A DNA stretch of 64,000 nucleotides from Teretinema sp942493045 (lineage in GTDB: Bacteria; Spirochaetota; Spirochaetia; Treponematales; Treponemataceae): positions 1,488,001 through 1,552,000 of the forward strand of contig OW818665.1 of NCBI GenBank assembly GCA_942493045.1. The letters are read 5' to 3'. Made by a program: the position numbers and the translations under genes. Shown here one piece after another: positions 42,708 through 51,631 of this stretch. Each line of letters starts with the position of its first letter. Position 1 is the first letter of the stretch. The notes under the pieces are model-generated. The model searched no databases, was not told the origin of the DNA, and saw nothing but the letters and a program-made list of their open reading frames with translations.

Positions 42708-44501
42708 ATGAGCGAAGTGTTGAGCCTGAACGGTTATTCCCTGTATCACAGCTTTCTCTCCGGATACGAACAGATCGCCAGCGAAAAAAACAGCATCAAC
42801 GATATAAACGTGTTTCCGGTGGCCGACGGCGATACCGGGAACAACATGGTATCCACCCTGCAAACCTCAATGCGCATCCGCAAAGTTTCCCGCTCGGTCT
42901 CGCTGACCATCAATGAAATCGCCGATCAGGCCCTCTCCGGCGCGCGGGGTAATTCCGGAATCATTCTGGCCCAGTATATAAACGGACTGGCCACCGCCTG
43001 TGAAAAAAAAGAAACCCTGACCACGGCCGAATTCGGCGCGGCTGTCCGGCACGCCTCCGAACTGACCTGGCAGGCTATCGAAAATCCCCGCGAAGGAACC
43101 CTGCTGACCCTGCTGCGGGTCTGGTCCGCGGAAATTCATGAACTGAGCGGACGCATCCATGACTTCCGAGAGTTATTCCTGAAGGGCATGGAAAAGGCCC
43201 GCGCCGCCCTCGAGGAAACCACCGGCCAGCTCGAAGTTCTACGGAAAGCAAATGTGGTAGACGCCGGGGCCCGCGGCTTCGTTTCCTTTCTGGAAGGCGT
43301 CGCCCGCATGATCCATTCCGGCAAGGTACCGCGCATTCAGCTAGACGACATTGTTTTCAGCGACGACGATTCCAACGCCCATGACATTCCGGAAGGCGAT
43401 GAAGACATTCCACACCGGTTTTGCACTGAAGCCCTGATCGCCCACCGCGACTTCGACATAGAAAAGCTGCGTGCAAAGCTCGCCCCGCTGGGTGATTCCC
43501 TGATTATCAGCCGCGGGCGGATCCGCACCAAAATTCACATTCATACCAATGAACCGGCCCACCTGTTCTTCGCGCTCCGGGATATCGGCACGATAGTGGA
43601 GCAAAAAGTCGATGACATGAAATTACAGTATCAGGCCGTGCACCATCCGCTTTCGACCGTGGCCATTGTGACCGACTCCATCGCCGACATTCCGCGCTCC
43701 CTGCTGGACCGCTATCAGATTCATGTCATCAATCAGAAAATTCTGTGGGGCGAGGACGAATATCTGGACCGCCTGACAATTACCGGAGAAACCTTTTACC
43801 CGTATCTCGATCAGCGCAAGGAATACCCCAGCAGCTCAACCCCCGATCCGAAGCGTGTCGCTCAGGCCTTCGCCTATCTGGCCGCGCATTACCGCTCCAT
43901 CATCGCTATTCCGGTTTCGCGGGGCATGAGCGCCACCTGGCAGGTAATGGAAGGCGAGGCCGAAAAACTGCGGGCTAAGGGCTACCCCATCACGGTACTG
44001 GACAGCCGCCTTAATTCCGCCGCCCAGGGTCTTGTTGTCATCCAGGCCGCTAAAAACGCCGCCGAGGGCCGCAGCGCCGAGGAAATCCGCGACGCCGCCG
44101 CGGACATGGTCAAGCGCACCTCGATCTATGTCAGCGTAAGCACCTTCAAGTATATGGTGCGCGGCGGACGCATCAGCAAGATGAAGGGCCTGATCGGCAA
44201 AATAACCAATATGAAACCGATCATAACGATAGACGTTGACGGCAAGGGCGTGGCCTACGGGGCTTCCTTTTCGGCCAAGGGCAGCCGCAACAAAATCATG
44301 AATCAGCTGGCAAAGCAAAAAGATAATATTGAATGCTATGCCGTAGTACACGCCGCGGCCCTGGACACGGCCATGCGGTACATTGAGGACCTCAAGCAGG
44401 TTACCGGTAAGGAACCGGACTACGTGATGGAGATATCGCCGGTTGTCGGTATTCACGCCGGAATCGGCGCGGTCGCGGTGGCCTGCACCCTCAAAAAATA
44501 A
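42708..44501 (+). CDS. FakA-FakB fusion: DhaL kinase plus DegV fatty-acid-binding protein
   Basis: 597 residues. 1-205: DhaL/DAK2 ATP domain with the Mg-binding ADGDTGNNM (D40, D42) and SGARGNSG. 230-310: FakA middle domain (FCTEALI...GDSLIISRGRIRTKIHIHTNEP). 317-597: DegV with VTDSIADIP, SSSTPDP, SRGMSATWQ, DSRLNSAAQG and the conserved MVRGGRIS. In Firmicutes these are separate FakA and FakB proteins that make acyl-phosphate from exogenous fatty acid. AAAGGAG precedes the ATG. Confidence 0.9.
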   Translation: MSEVLSLNGYSLYHSFLSGYEQIASEKNSINDINVFPVADGDTGNNMVSTLQTSMRIRKVSRSVSLTINEIADQALSGARGNSGIILAQYINGLATACEKKETLTTAEFGAAVRHASELTWQAIENPREGTLLTLLRVWSAEIHELSGRIHDFRELFLKGMEKARAALEETTGQLEVLRKANVVDAGARGFVSFLEGVARMIHSGKVPRIQLDDIVFSDDDSNAHDIPEGDEDIPHRFCTEALIAHRDFDIEKLRAKLAPLGDSLIISRGRIRTKIHIHTNEPAHLFFALRDIGTIVEQKVDDMKLQYQAVHHPLSTVAIVTDSIADIPRSLLDRYQIHVINQKILWGEDEYLDRLTITGETFYPYLDQRKEYPSSSTPDPKRVAQAFAYLAAHYRSIIAIPVSRGMSATWQVMEGEAEKLRAKGYPITVLDSRLNSAAQGLVVIQAAKNAAEGRSAEEIRDAAADMVKRTSIYVSVSTFKYMVRGGRISKMKGLIGKITNMKPIITIDVDGKGVAYGASFSAKGSRNKIMNQLAKQKDNIECYAVVHAAALDTAMRYIEDLKQVTGKEPDYVMEISPVVGIHAGIGAVAVACTLKK

Positions 44502-44570
44502 ACAGTGCTTCAGGCATTGAAGCATTAGTTCAGGAGAAATCAATTATACGCTACACTTCTGTGATATTTC

Positions 44571-44599
44571 TTGACAGAGAGAAATAGACTATCTACACT
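44571..44599 (+). promoter_or_regulatory. Promoter of oppA
   Basis: TTGACA (44571-44576), 17 bases, TACACT (44594-44599). Confidence 0.85.
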
Positions 44600-44639
44600 G
44601 ATAAACGCGACTTTTTTTAACCTTGAGGAGGAGATAAAA

Positions 44640-46247
44640 ATGCTCAGAAAAATTGGAACAGCACTGATTGTGCTCGCTATGGTTATCATAGCTGTCAGCT
44701 GCGCCGGTGGAAACGCCCAGGCCGGAGGACGCTATCTGAACTGGAATATTAACGCGGATCCCAAAACAATCGATCCGGGACTCAACGGCGCCAACGACGG
44801 CGGAAACGTTATCAGCCAGACCTTCGAGGGTCTGGTACGCGAACGCAGCGGTGTAATCCACCCCGGAATCGCCAAGAGCTGGAAGTTCTCCGAAGACGGC
44901 CTGACCCTGACCTTTGAACTGCGCTCCTCCAAGTGGTCAGACGGCTCACCGCTGACCGCCAATGACTTTGTCTATGCCTGGAAACGCGGCATGGATCCCG
45001 CTACCGCCTCCGAATACGCCTGGATCTGGGAATACACCAATATCGTAGGCGCCAATGAAGCCGTAAACGGCGGACCGCTGGACGCTGTCGGCCTCCGCGC
45101 CGTGGACGACAACACCCTGGAAGTCAAACTGATCACCCCGACTGACTACATCGTTTCGCTGCTGTCGTTCTATCACTTTATGCCCGTCAAACAGTCCGCC
45201 GTGGAAAAAGGCGCTGACGGAGCCTGGGCCAAGGATCCGGCCGCTGTCGTTTCCAACGGTCCGTTCGTACTGACCAGTTACAAAATCGGCGAGGGTCTGA
45301 CCCTGGTTAAAAACCCCCACTACTGGAATGCCCGCGCCGTAAAGCTGCCCGGAATCAACGGTAAATTTATCGACGCCCAGTCCACCGCCTACCAGGCCTT
45401 CCTGAGCGGCGAACTGGACTTCATCCCCGAAGTGCCCACCGCTGAAATTCCGCGCCTGATCGCCGAGGACAGCCGCTTCCACGTATTCCCGCTGCTCGGA
45501 ACCTACTATTACAACTTCAATCTGAACCTGCCGATGTTCAAGGACGTGCGCGTACGCAAGGCCTTCGCCCTGGCTATAGACCGTGAGCTGGTTGTGGAAA
45601 CCCTCGGAGCCGGACAGGTACCGGCCGCCGGTTTTGTGCCTCCCGGATTTATCGACGCCGACGGCAAGGACTTCTTCAAGACCGCCGGTACCTACGGCTT
45701 TGCTTCTGATGACAGCACCGTACCGGAAGCCAAGAGACTGCTCGCCGAAGCCGGCTATCCTGACGGTAAGGGCTTCCCTGAAGTTACCATTATGTACAAC
45801 ACCTCCGAAGCCCATAAACAGGTTGCCGAGCTGATCCAGGAAATGCTTAAGACCAATCTCGGTATCAGCGCCAAGCTGGAAAACCAGGAATGGGCCGTCT
45901 TCCAGGACACCCGCAAGGCAGGAAACTACCAGATCTCCCGCGGCGGATGGCTGACCGACTTTATGGATCCGATGGGACTGTTGAGCATTTTCACCAAGGA
46001 CAACGCCTACAACGATCCGAAGTATAACAACCCCGCCTATGACGACCTGCTTTCCCGCGCCGCCAAGACCCGCGGCAAGGAACACTTTGACCTGCTGTAC
46101 AAGGCCCAGGAAATCCTGATGAACGACGTGCCGATGCTGCCGGTCTATCATTACACCGAGCACATGCTCATCTCCGCCGACCTCAAAGGCTGGGACAGAA
46201 GCGTGCTTGGTCAGATCGATTTCAGCACCGCGTACCTGGAAAAATAA
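44640..46247 (+). CDS. oppA: Oligopeptide ABC transporter substrate-binding lipoprotein
   Basis: 535 residues from ATG 44640 after GAGGAGGAG. Lipobox AVSC with Cys20. Family marks of SBP_bac_5: NADPKTIDPG, FEGLV, AKSWKFSEDGLTLTFELR, W-S-DGSPLTANDFVYAWKR, YYYNFNLNLPMFKDVRVRKAFALAIDRE. Binds peptides outside the inner membrane and hands them to OppBC. A terminator follows before oppB, so it is probably made in excess. Confidence 0.96.
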   Translation: MLRKIGTALIVLAMVIIAVSCAGGNAQAGGRYLNWNINADPKTIDPGLNGANDGGNVISQTFEGLVRERSGVIHPGIAKSWKFSEDGLTLTFELRSSKWSDGSPLTANDFVYAWKRGMDPATASEYAWIWEYTNIVGANEAVNGGPLDAVGLRAVDDNTLEVKLITPTDYIVSLLSFYHFMPVKQSAVEKGADGAWAKDPAAVVSNGPFVLTSYKIGEGLTLVKNPHYWNARAVKLPGINGKFIDAQSTAYQAFLSGELDFIPEVPTAEIPRLIAEDSRFHVFPLLGTYYYNFNLNLPMFKDVRVRKAFALAIDRELVVETLGAGQVPAAGFVPPGFIDADGKDFFKTAGTYGFASDDSTVPEAKRLLAEAGYPDGKGFPEVTIMYNTSEAHKQVAELIQEMLKTNLGISAKLENQEWAVFQDTRKAGNYQISRGGWLTDFMDPMGLLSIFTKDNAYNDPKYNNPAYDDLLSRAAKTRGKEHFDLLYKAQEILMNDVPMLPVYHYTEHMLISADLKGWDRSVLGQIDFSTAYLEK

Positions 46248-46293
46248 GGATAAACGGTACAGCTTGAGTTCAACCTGAGGCTGTATCTCCGAT

Positions 46294-46331
46294 CCCTCGA
46301 ACCGGCTCCGCCGGCTCGAGGGGTTTTTTTT
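46294..46331 (+). terminator. Attenuating terminator between oppA and oppB
   Basis: CCTCGAACCGGC, loop TCC, GCCGGCTCGAGG, then GG and eight T. Partial read-through would give high oppA and low oppBCDF. Confidence 0.88.
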
Positions 46332-46363
46332 CTGTACACCAATCCGTTCGAGGAGAAACTCCC

Positions 46364-47290
46364 ATGAAATCGTTCCTGCTGCGCCGGCTCGTATCGCTCT
46401 GTATAACGGTAATACTGATTACGGCCATTACCTTCGCGATGATGCATTCCATACCCGGCGGCCCGTTCACGCGCGAAAAAGCCGTGCCCGCCGAAATACT
46501 GAAACATCTGAACGCTAAATATAATCTTGACGATCCGGTATTCATTCAATACCTCAATTATATGAAGGGACTGCTCACCTTCGATCTCGGTCCGTCTTAT
46601 TCAAAAATCGGCACCACCGTCAATGACCTGATTATCTCCGGCCTGCCGGCCTCCGCCCAAATCGGTATCCTGGCGAGCCTGGTCATTATCGTACTGGGCA
46701 TTCCGCTCGGAATTATCTCGGCGCTCAAGCAAAACAAGACCGTCGATTACATTGTGATGTTCATGGCCACCATCGGTATTACCGTACCGAGCTTTGTGGT
46801 AGCGACACTGATAATTTATTTTTTCGCCGGCAAACTCGGCTGGCTGCCCAGCTTCGGTCTGCGCGGCCCTTTAAGCTATATCGGACCGGTAGTGGCCCTG
46901 GCCGGCTATTCGCTGTCCTTTGTCTCCCGCCTGACCCGCTCCAGCATGCTGGAAGTGCTGCGTCAGGATTATATCCGCACCGCCCGGGCCAACGGTATCC
47001 GGGAGTTTTCGGTAATCGGGCGCCACGCCTTGAAAAACGCCCTGATCCCGGTAGTCACCTACCTCGGACCGATGATAGCCACCATCCTGACCGGCTCCTT
47101 CGTCGTTGAAAAACTGTTCGCGATTCCCGGCATCGGGCGCTACTACGTGGAGAGCGTCAACAACCGCGACTATACCACCATCATGGGCGTCACCGTGTTC
47201 TACGCGGTGTTCTACATCGCCATGGTGTTGCTGGTAGACGTAGCCTACTCGCTGATCGATCCGCGCATCAAATTCGGGGGAGATGAATAA
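46364..47290 (+). CDS. oppB: Oligopeptide ABC transporter permease OppB
   Basis: 308 residues, six membrane helices. N-terminal LLRRLVSLCITVILITAITFAMMHSIPGGPF is the OppB/DppB signature, and the EAA loop DYIRTARANGIREFSVIGRHALKNALIPV binds the ATPases. CGAGGAG precedes the ATG. The stop overlaps the next gene. Confidence 0.96.
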   Translation: MKSFLLRRLVSLCITVILITAITFAMMHSIPGGPFTREKAVPAEILKHLNAKYNLDDPVFIQYLNYMKGLLTFDLGPSYSKIGTTVNDLIISGLPASAQIGILASLVIIVLGIPLGIISALKQNKTVDYIVMFMATIGITVPSFVVATLIIYFFAGKLGWLPSFGLRGPLSYIGPVVALAGYSLSFVSRLTRSSMLEVLRQDYIRTARANGIREFSVIGRHALKNALIPVVTYLGPMIATILTGSFVVEKLFAIPGIGRYYVESVNNRDYTTIMGVTVFYAVFYIAMVLLVDVAYSLIDPRIKFGGDE

Positions 47291-47294
47291 AGCC

Positions 47295-48482
47295 ATGAGC
47301 GAACATAAATTCGAGTTTATCGAAAACACCTATGAGGATTCAGAAATCACCCGCGAAAGTCTGACCTATTGGCAGGACGCCTGGCGGCGGCTGAAGCAGA
47401 ACAAGTCGTCGATGGCCGGCCTCTTTGTCATCGCGCTGATCGTTTTTTTCGGCGTATTCGGTCCCTTTTTCACGCCGCACTCCTACTCCGACCAGATCAA
47501 CAAGTACCGTAACCTGCCGCCGCTTTTAAAGCTGTATAAATTCGACAATACCTATCTCTATGTCTCCAGCGACTATAATGTATTCTCGCTTACCAAGGGC
47601 GGTAAGCTCATTGACCGGCTGGAGCTGGACCGCAGCCGCCGGGACATCATCAACAAGGTCTATGTCTATACCCTCGGCGCCGAGGAAGTGATATTGGACT
47701 TCTCCTACAACACATTGCCGACCAAGATGGGCTACGACTATGACTTCACCCTGGAATACAGGGGCGTCGTTCAGAAAGAAGCCTGGAAGACAGTGCGCAA
47801 CATGGACTACCCCTTCGGTACCGATGACCTGGGACGCGATCTGCTGACCCGGGTAATGTACGGGGCGCGCATCTCGCTGCTGGTCGCCCTGATCGCCACG
47901 CTGGTAAACCTGTTTATCGGCGTAATCTACGGCAGCATTTCCGGCTTTGAAGGCGGACGGGTGGATGACATCATGATGCGCATCGTGGACATCATCAATT
48001 CCGTACCGCTGGTACTCTATGTTATTTTGCTGATGGTCTGGTTCCGCGGCGGCGGTCTATGGAACATTATCATCGCGCTGAGCAGCGTCTACTGGGTTTC
48101 GATGGCCCGGCTGGTGCGCGGCCAGATTCTGTCGCTCAAGGAACAGGAGTACGTGCTGGCGGCCAAGGTAATCGGCGTGCCCAAGCGGCGTATCATTCTC
48201 AAGCACCTGATACCCAACGCCATCGGACCGATCATCGTCTCCATGGCCATGATGATTCCCAGCGCCGTTTTCACCGAATCATTTTTAAGTTTTATCGGAC
48301 TCGGCGTATCCGCGCCGATGGCTTCCTGGGGCACGCTGGCCAACAACGCCATCGCCGGGTTGACCACCTATCCCTATCAGCTGTTTTTTCCGGCCCTGTC
48401 AATCGCCCTGACGATGCTGGCTTTTAATTTTATCGGCGACGGTCTGCGCGATGCCCTCGATCCGCGGCTGCGCAAGGGTTAA
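47295..48482 (+). CDS. oppC: Oligopeptide ABC transporter permease OppC
   Basis: 395 residues. First helix about 45-65 (SMAGLFVIALIVFFGVFGPFF), then an unusually large periplasmic domain of about 110 residues (about 66-175) before the DDLGRDLLTRVMYGAR segment and five helices. The EAA loop is YVLAAKVIGVPKRRIILKHLIPNAIGP. A start at ATG 47283 is also possible; GGGGGAG touches that ATG, while 47295 is about 12 bases away. Works with OppB. Confidence 0.93.
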   Translation: MSEHKFEFIENTYEDSEITRESLTYWQDAWRRLKQNKSSMAGLFVIALIVFFGVFGPFFTPHSYSDQINKYRNLPPLLKLYKFDNTYLYVSSDYNVFSLTKGGKLIDRLELDRSRRDIINKVYVYTLGAEEVILDFSYNTLPTKMGYDYDFTLEYRGVVQKEAWKTVRNMDYPFGTDDLGRDLLTRVMYGARISLLVALIATLVNLFIGVIYGSISGFEGGRVDDIMMRIVDIINSVPLVLYVILLMVWFRGGGLWNIIIALSSVYWVSMARLVRGQILSLKEQEYVLAAKVIGVPKRRIILKHLIPNAIGPIIVSMAMMIPSAVFTESFLSFIGLGVSAPMASWGTLANNAIAGLTTYPYQLFFPALSIALTMLAFNFIGDGLRDALDPRLRKG

Positions 48483-48493
48483 GGAACCAAGAA

Positions 48494-49516
48494 ATGAATA
48501 ACACCATACTGGACGTACAAAATATCCGGACTTCTTTTTTCACCCACATGGGCGAGGTTCAAGCCGTCCGCGGCCTCAGCTTCTCGATGCAAAAAGGCGA
48601 CATTCTCGGCATTGTCGGCGAGTCCGGAAGCGGCAAGAGCGTATCGGCCCTTTCGATCATGAAGCTGATCGACCATCCCGGCCGGATCAAGGAAGGTTCC
48701 ATCACCTTTAACGGGCGGGACCTGACCAACCTGACCCACCGCCAGATGTCCGACATCCGCGGAAACGAGATGGCCATGATTTTCCAGGACCCGATGACCT
48801 CGCTCAACCCGGTTATCAGTATCAAAAATCAGATGATCGAAGTTATCCGCCGGCATCAGAATCTCGGCAAAAAAGAAGCCCTGCAGAAAGCGGTCGCCAT
48901 GCTCAAGCTGGTCGGTATACCGGAACCGGAGAAGCGCATTAACGCCTATCCGCACCAGTTCTCCGGCGGCATGCGGCAGCGGGCCATGATCGCCACGGCC
49001 CTGTCCTGTAATCCCAAGCTTCTGATCGCCGACGAGCCGACCACTGCCCTGGACGTTACCATTCAGGCCCAGATTATCGATATCATGAAAAACATCTCCT
49101 CCAACCTGGGCACCTCGATCATCCTGATCACCCATGATCTGGGAGTCATCGCCGAGCTCTGTCAGAATATCATCGTGATGTACGGCGGCATGGCCATGGA
49201 AAAAGGCACAGTCGACGATATTTTTTACCATCCATCGCATCCGTATACCAAGGGTCTGCTCAACTCGCTACCGCGCATGGATCAAAAAGAAAAAGGCCGG
49301 CTGAAGCCTATCAAGGGCTCGCCTCCGGACCTGCTGAACCCGCCGCTGGGCTGCCCTTTCGCGCCGCGCTGTCAGCATGTCATGCGCATCTGCACCGAAG
49401 AGATCCCGCCGACTTTCACCGTGGGAGAGGGCCATACTTCGGCCTGCTATCTGATGCACGAAAAAGCTCCGTCCGTGGATGGATATACCAAGGGAGTCAC
49501 CACCAATGTCCGCTAA
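48494..49516 (+). CDS. oppD: Oligopeptide ABC transporter ATPase OppD
   Basis: 340 residues. Walker A GESGSGKS, Q loop FQDPMTSLNP, signature FSGGMRQR, Walker B LLIADEPTTALD, H-loop THDLG. C-terminal oligopeptide/dipeptide domain with the CPFAPRCQHVMRIC cysteines that hold an iron-sulfur cluster in this family. Its end overlaps the start of oppF. Confidence 0.97.
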   Translation: MNNTILDVQNIRTSFFTHMGEVQAVRGLSFSMQKGDILGIVGESGSGKSVSALSIMKLIDHPGRIKEGSITFNGRDLTNLTHRQMSDIRGNEMAMIFQDPMTSLNPVISIKNQMIEVIRRHQNLGKKEALQKAVAMLKLVGIPEPEKRINAYPHQFSGGMRQRAMIATALSCNPKLLIADEPTTALDVTIQAQIIDIMKNISSNLGTSIILITHDLGVIAELCQNIIVMYGGMAMEKGTVDDIFYHPSHPYTKGLLNSLPRMDQKEKGRLKPIKGSPPDLLNPPLGCPFAPRCQHVMRICTEEIPPTFTVGEGHTSACYLMHEKAPSVDGYTKGVTTNVR

Positions 49517-50507
49517 TACCGATCTACTCCAGATACGAAACTTGAAAAAATACTTCCGCATGGACAGCTCTTTCCTGAAAGCCAACCGCAAGTACCTGAC
49601 CGCCGTGGACGATGTCAGTTTTTCAATCAAGCGCGGCGAGACCTTCGGCCTGGTCGGAGAGTCCGGCTGCGGAAAGTCTACCATCGGACGCACCATCGTG
49701 CGGCTGTATGAGCCGACCGACGGCAGCATCGTCTTCGACGGCAAGGACATCACGACGATGAACAGCAAGGAACTGCTGGCCTACCGCAAGCGCATGCAGA
49801 TGATATTCCAGGATCCCTACGCCTCGCTGAATACGCGCATGACCATTTCCGAAATCATCGGCGAGGGCATGGAAACTCATAATCTGTACAAGGGCTCCGC
49901 CCGCTTGGACCGGGTTTACCATCTACTGCAGACCGTCGGGCTTAAAAAGGAACACGCCAACCGCTACCCGCATGAGTTCTCCGGCGGTCAGCGCCAGCGC
50001 ATCGGCATTGCCCGGGCCCTGGCCGTGGAACCGGACCTGATCATCTGTGACGAGCCGATCTCGGCCCTGGACGTTTCCATTCAGGCTCAGGTAGTCAACA
50101 TGCTGGAAGATCTGCAGGACGAGATGGGCTTAACCTACCTGTTCATCGCCCATGACCTTTCAATGGTCAAGCACATCTCCGACCGCATCGGAGTCATGTA
50201 CCTCGGTAAAATGATGGAAGTCTGCGAAAGCGCCGAGCTCTACAACAAGCCGATGCATCCCTATACCCAGGCGCTCTTGTCCTCGATTCCGGTGCCGGAC
50301 CCGCGGGCCAACCGCGCCGAAAAACGCATCATCCTGCAGGGCGACGTGAAAAGCCCGATCAACCCGCCGCCCGGCTGCCGCTTTAACAGCCGCTGCCGCT
50401 ACTGCAAGGATATCTGCTATGCCGAGACCCCCGAGCTGATCGAGGTGGAAAGCGAGCATTTTGTGGCTTGTCACTTTGTGAAAAAGGGTTCGAACACCCT
50501 CAGCTGA
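49506..50507 (+). CDS. oppF: Oligopeptide ABC transporter ATPase OppF
   Basis: 333 residues from ATG 49506 (AAGGGAG upstream). Walker A GESGCGKST, signature FSGGQRQR, Walker B LIICDEPISALD, H-loop AHDLS, C-terminal CRFNSRCRYCKDIC cysteines. Pairs with OppD as the two ATPase subunits. Confidence 0.97.
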   Translation: MSANTDLLQIRNLKKYFRMDSSFLKANRKYLTAVDDVSFSIKRGETFGLVGESGCGKSTIGRTIVRLYEPTDGSIVFDGKDITTMNSKELLAYRKRMQMIFQDPYASLNTRMTISEIIGEGMETHNLYKGSARLDRVYHLLQTVGLKKEHANRYPHEFSGGQRQRIGIARALAVEPDLIICDEPISALDVSIQAQVVNMLEDLQDEMGLTYLFIAHDLSMVKHISDRIGVMYLGKMMEVCESAELYNKPMHPYTQALLSSIPVPDPRANRAEKRIILQGDVKSPINPPPGCRFNSRCRYCKDICYAETPELIEVESEHFVACHFVKKGSNTLS

Positions 50508-50511
50508 AACG

Positions 50512-50553
50512 GGCCGTCTGCGCGCTTGCGGGCTGACTCGCGCGCAGACGGCC
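50512..50553. other. Strong hairpin after oppF
   Basis: Perfect 14-base inverted repeat GGCCGTCTGCGCGC (50512-50525) and GCGCGCAGACGGCC (50540-50553) without a T run; could stop transcription with Rho or protect the 3' end. Confidence 0.7.
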
Positions 50554-50635
50554 GGTTCATTCGTGAGCCGGCCGGTTCAGCCAGGGGCCGGTTGGGCTGG
50601 CCATCTCAGTTGCCGCCAGGAAAACAGGTATAAGA

Positions 50636-51586
50636 TCAAAGCTTATAGCGGCTGGTATTCCGCGCCTGCGCCTCCCGCATAAATTCAGTATAGCTATTGT
50701 ATTCGGCCTTCATTTGAATTATCAAATTGTATATTTCAGGATATCTTTCTGCAAAATTAAATGTTTCATTATCCAGAATTGTATTTGTCTTATTTCCGGT
50801 AACGTCAAAAAGCAGCTGCGGAACATACACACTGTACGTTTTCAGAATGACAAGCTTCTGGAACTTAATCCAGTCATTGTCATCAGCTGAAACGATGCAT
50901 TGCTTCATGATGTTTTCAGCCTCTGTGGTATAGAATTCAATGGTCTTTTCCAGGGTATTCGCATTCGCGAAATTAATGTATCCGTACAGCTGGCGATGAT
51001 TCACGTGCTTAAAAAGCAATGAAAAACCTTCGAGATTATCCTGAGTAAAACTGTTTACCAGAAAATTTTCGTAATCCGTAATTTTACCTTTATTCAATTT
51101 GATCATTTCCCGGATAAAAAGCGCCTCGACATGATAAGCGTCCATCTCAAATAAATATTTCTCAAGGATATTCATAAAAGATATTACGAATAAACGGTTA
51201 TTCGTATAATAGTCATAACAATGCTTAAACTCGTGAATCATCGCCGAACAGACGATGGTTGGATTGGTACTGTACAAACCGAACAGTTCAGGGTAGAAGA
51301 AAAAATACGGCTTGATGTTTGGATTATCAGAGGCCCGAAATCCAATTCCGCTATAGATGTTTTTATCGATGCTGTCATCACTGACAAAATAAACTGACTC
51401 ACTCTTAATTTTGTTTATCACAAGCTGCACGGTTTCTTTCAGTGCCGGATCCGCGCTAGTTGATAGTATCGACTGAATCTCGTCAATAATCGGAGATATA
51501 TCATTCGGAGTGACAATGGTTTCCGCTGCGAAAATTATTGTGCAGCTGAGCAAAAAATAACTAATTAACAGTAAACAGCGTTTCAT
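50636..51586 (-). CDS. AT-rich secreted or lipid-anchored metallopeptidase-like protein
   Basis: 316 residues from ATG 51586 (AGGAG upstream). Signal sequence MKRCLLLISYFLLSC; the LLSC could be a lipobox. HEFKH (in SAMIHEFKHCYDYY) and a later EMDAYHVEA fit HExxH plus a downstream Glu, as in minimal gluzincins. Base composition is much more AT-rich than neighbours, and a long gap of GC-rich hairpins precedes it, so recent transfer is likely. The substrate is unknown. Confidence 0.75.
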   Translation of the reverse strand: MKRCLLLISYFLLSCTIIFAAETIVTPNDISPIIDEIQSILSTSADPALKETVQLVINKIKSESVYFVSDDSIDKNIYSGIGFRASDNPNIKPYFFFYPELFGLYSTNPTIVCSAMIHEFKHCYDYYTNNRLFVISFMNILEKYLFEMDAYHVEALFIREMIKLNKGKITDYENFLVNSFTQDNLEGFSLLFKHVNHRQLYGYINFANANTLEKTIEFYTTEAENIMKQCIVSADDNDWIKFQKLVILKTYSVYVPQLLFDVTGNKTNTILDNETFNFAERYPEIYNLIIQMKAEYNSYTEFMREAQARNTSRYKL

Positions 51587-51631
51587 TGCAACTCCTATAT
51601 CCGAACGCATACAGATTTTTTTTCGCTCCGG

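Noticed and set aside
44946..46163. 405-residue minus-strand frame opposite oppA
   Set aside because: Shadow of oppA; no ribosome site and no recognisable protein.
50554..50635. Gene between oppF and the AT-rich peptidase gene
   Set aside because: Only GC-rich inverted repeats (GCCGG clusters) and no open frame with a start and ribosome site.
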